Shown here in pieces: positions 62,846-64,000 of a stretch of DNA of 64,000 nt. Numbering within the stretch: position 1 is the stretch's first letter; every line of letters starts with the position of its first letter. The position numbers and the translations under genes were made by a program. Below the pieces are notes generated by a model. That model was not told the DNA's origin. It saw nothing but the letters and a program-made list of their open reading frames with translations, and did no database searches. The stretch covers positions 3,402,391 to 3,466,390 of the forward strand of contig NC_051118.1 in assembly GCF_014839805.1 (NCBI RefSeq), given 5' to 3'. The DNA comes from Manduca sexta. Lineage: Eukaryota; Arthropoda; Insecta; Lepidoptera; Sphingidae.

Positions 62846-64000
62846 GCTTAAAAATTACAATAATCTCACAAGTTATTTTGCTTGTCTGTTGTCAGAGACA
62901 AAATTTGGTATTTTTCTACGAAATGGCAACATTGTAAACGATAAAGGCGTTTTATTTTAAGCTTTATCAAACGATTATAAATAAGAAATTTTATAGAACG
63001 TTCGATAGGCTTATAGTTCGTTTATTAACTATCGGAGGTTTATACCTTCAATAAGCGTTTTATTATAAATAAGAATGTAAATATTCATCTATTCCAAATA
63101 TAGTCACTGTAAAAGTAAAAGTTGAGTATGATGAGAACTTATCACAACACGATCCATGGGATCCATTGTAAGATTCGATTCAAACTCAAATTAATGCATA
63201 AGGAACAGAGCACTTATGTTGCAAAAGCAACGAAAGATTAAAATCGGTAAAAGAACAATAATTAATTATTTCATTTCGCCGCCATCATATCTTCCAGATT
63301 GGTTATATGAAGAATATGAAGTTTCTATCGACGTATAATAATCTTTCGTACAAGTGCCTAAAAATATAAAAGAATAGTATATAGCTTTGTTGCAAGTTAT
63401 TTGACCCAACGTAATGTGATCCGCTCCTTATGTTTTTTATGTTTTCTGAGTAAAAACTCGATAAATTGTTTTTATGTTTTATCTTCGAATATACTTATGT
63501 TTAAAGAAATAATTTACAACTAGATATAAAAGCGTATAAATAAGAAATTAAACATTTGAAAAATCATGTCAATAAATTCAATTCAATTGGTTGGTTGGTT
63601 CCATTTTGGTGTGTTTCGCGCAATTGTCATGTTAGCCGGCTAACATGTCAAGCACGGATAGGAAAACATAATAATTTACAGGTACCGTTGTTAATAAAAC
63701 CACTATGACGGATCACTGTTATTTAATTTGATATCTTAAACATAAACTTAAAGAACTACATTATTGTGGCTGCTCGCCGGCAGCCCGTGACAGGAAGAAG
63801 GAAGTGGAGGCGTGTTGCCACAAAACAAATTAAATTACATATTAACAAATGTTACCCTAAACAAATATAAATGTACCCATTCAACATGCCTCCTTACATT
63901 TATATTTTGACTAAATCATATCATACACTACTCATATCAAGACAATAGCTCTATAAACATTACCTTCAGTATAACATATTAATTGTAACTTATTTTTTTT
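62846..64000. other. Terminal 1.1 kb, no gene recognised
   Basis: AT-rich, upstream of the Myb/SANT-like gene. No exon, domain or repeat family from this window was recognised. Confidence 0.4.

Overview
The window is eukaryotic and reads as an insect nuclear genome, most probably a moth or butterfly. It is AT-rich, its genes have short coding exons with GT-AG introns, it is dense in SINE-, Helitron-, hAT- and Harbinger-like repeats, it carries a BEL/Pao LTR retrotransposon, and the readable proteins look insect-like. I assign no species. There is no prokaryotic gene organisation and no CRISPR array.

Layout. (1) 1-25.7 kb: the 3' part of an SLC6-family sodium-coupled amino-acid transporter of B0AT type on the + strand, with ten internal exons and two alternative terminal exons. 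Its 5' exons, including TM1, lie outside the window. One 11.9-kb intron holds two complete antisense type-B carboxylesterase genes (10.6-13.0 kb and 16.6-19.4 kb), which are tandem paralogues. (2) 26.0-32.5 kb: a BEL/Pao element inserted about 0.3 kb beyond the transporter's last exon. (3) 32,532-33,031: a 500-N gap. (4) 33.0-43.5 kb: almost the same sequence as 22.2-32.5 kb again, including the last transporter exons and the whole BEL element. The differences are mainly scattered 1-base indels, so this is most likely a false duplication at a contig join and not a real tandem duplication. (5) 43.5-51.2 kb: repeats and AT-rich DNA in which I see no convincing gene. (6) 51.2-57.6 kb: two conserved genes head to head, kappaB-Ras (-) and dolichol-phosphate mannosyltransferase DPM1 (+), about 0.5 kb apart. 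(7) 58.7-60.1 kb: a decayed PIF/Harbinger (HARBI1-type) nuclease gene, tail to tail with an intact six-exon Myb/SANT-like DNA-binding protein gene (60.6-62.8 kb, -). These are the two components that Harbinger transposons carry. (8) 62.8-64 kb: no gene recognised.

The genes do not form one pathway. The strongest observations are the contig-join duplication, the near-identical first exons of the otherwise diverged esterases (a gene-conversion signature), a three-level nested transposon insertion at 4.6-5.3 kb whose empty site can be read from another repeat copy, hAT-like elements with intact 8-bp target duplications, the split Harbinger-type gene pair, and a dispersed repeat of unknown class with four copies. 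I saw no clearly new biological system. The repeat of unknown class and the Harbinger-type pair are the best candidates for something undescribed.
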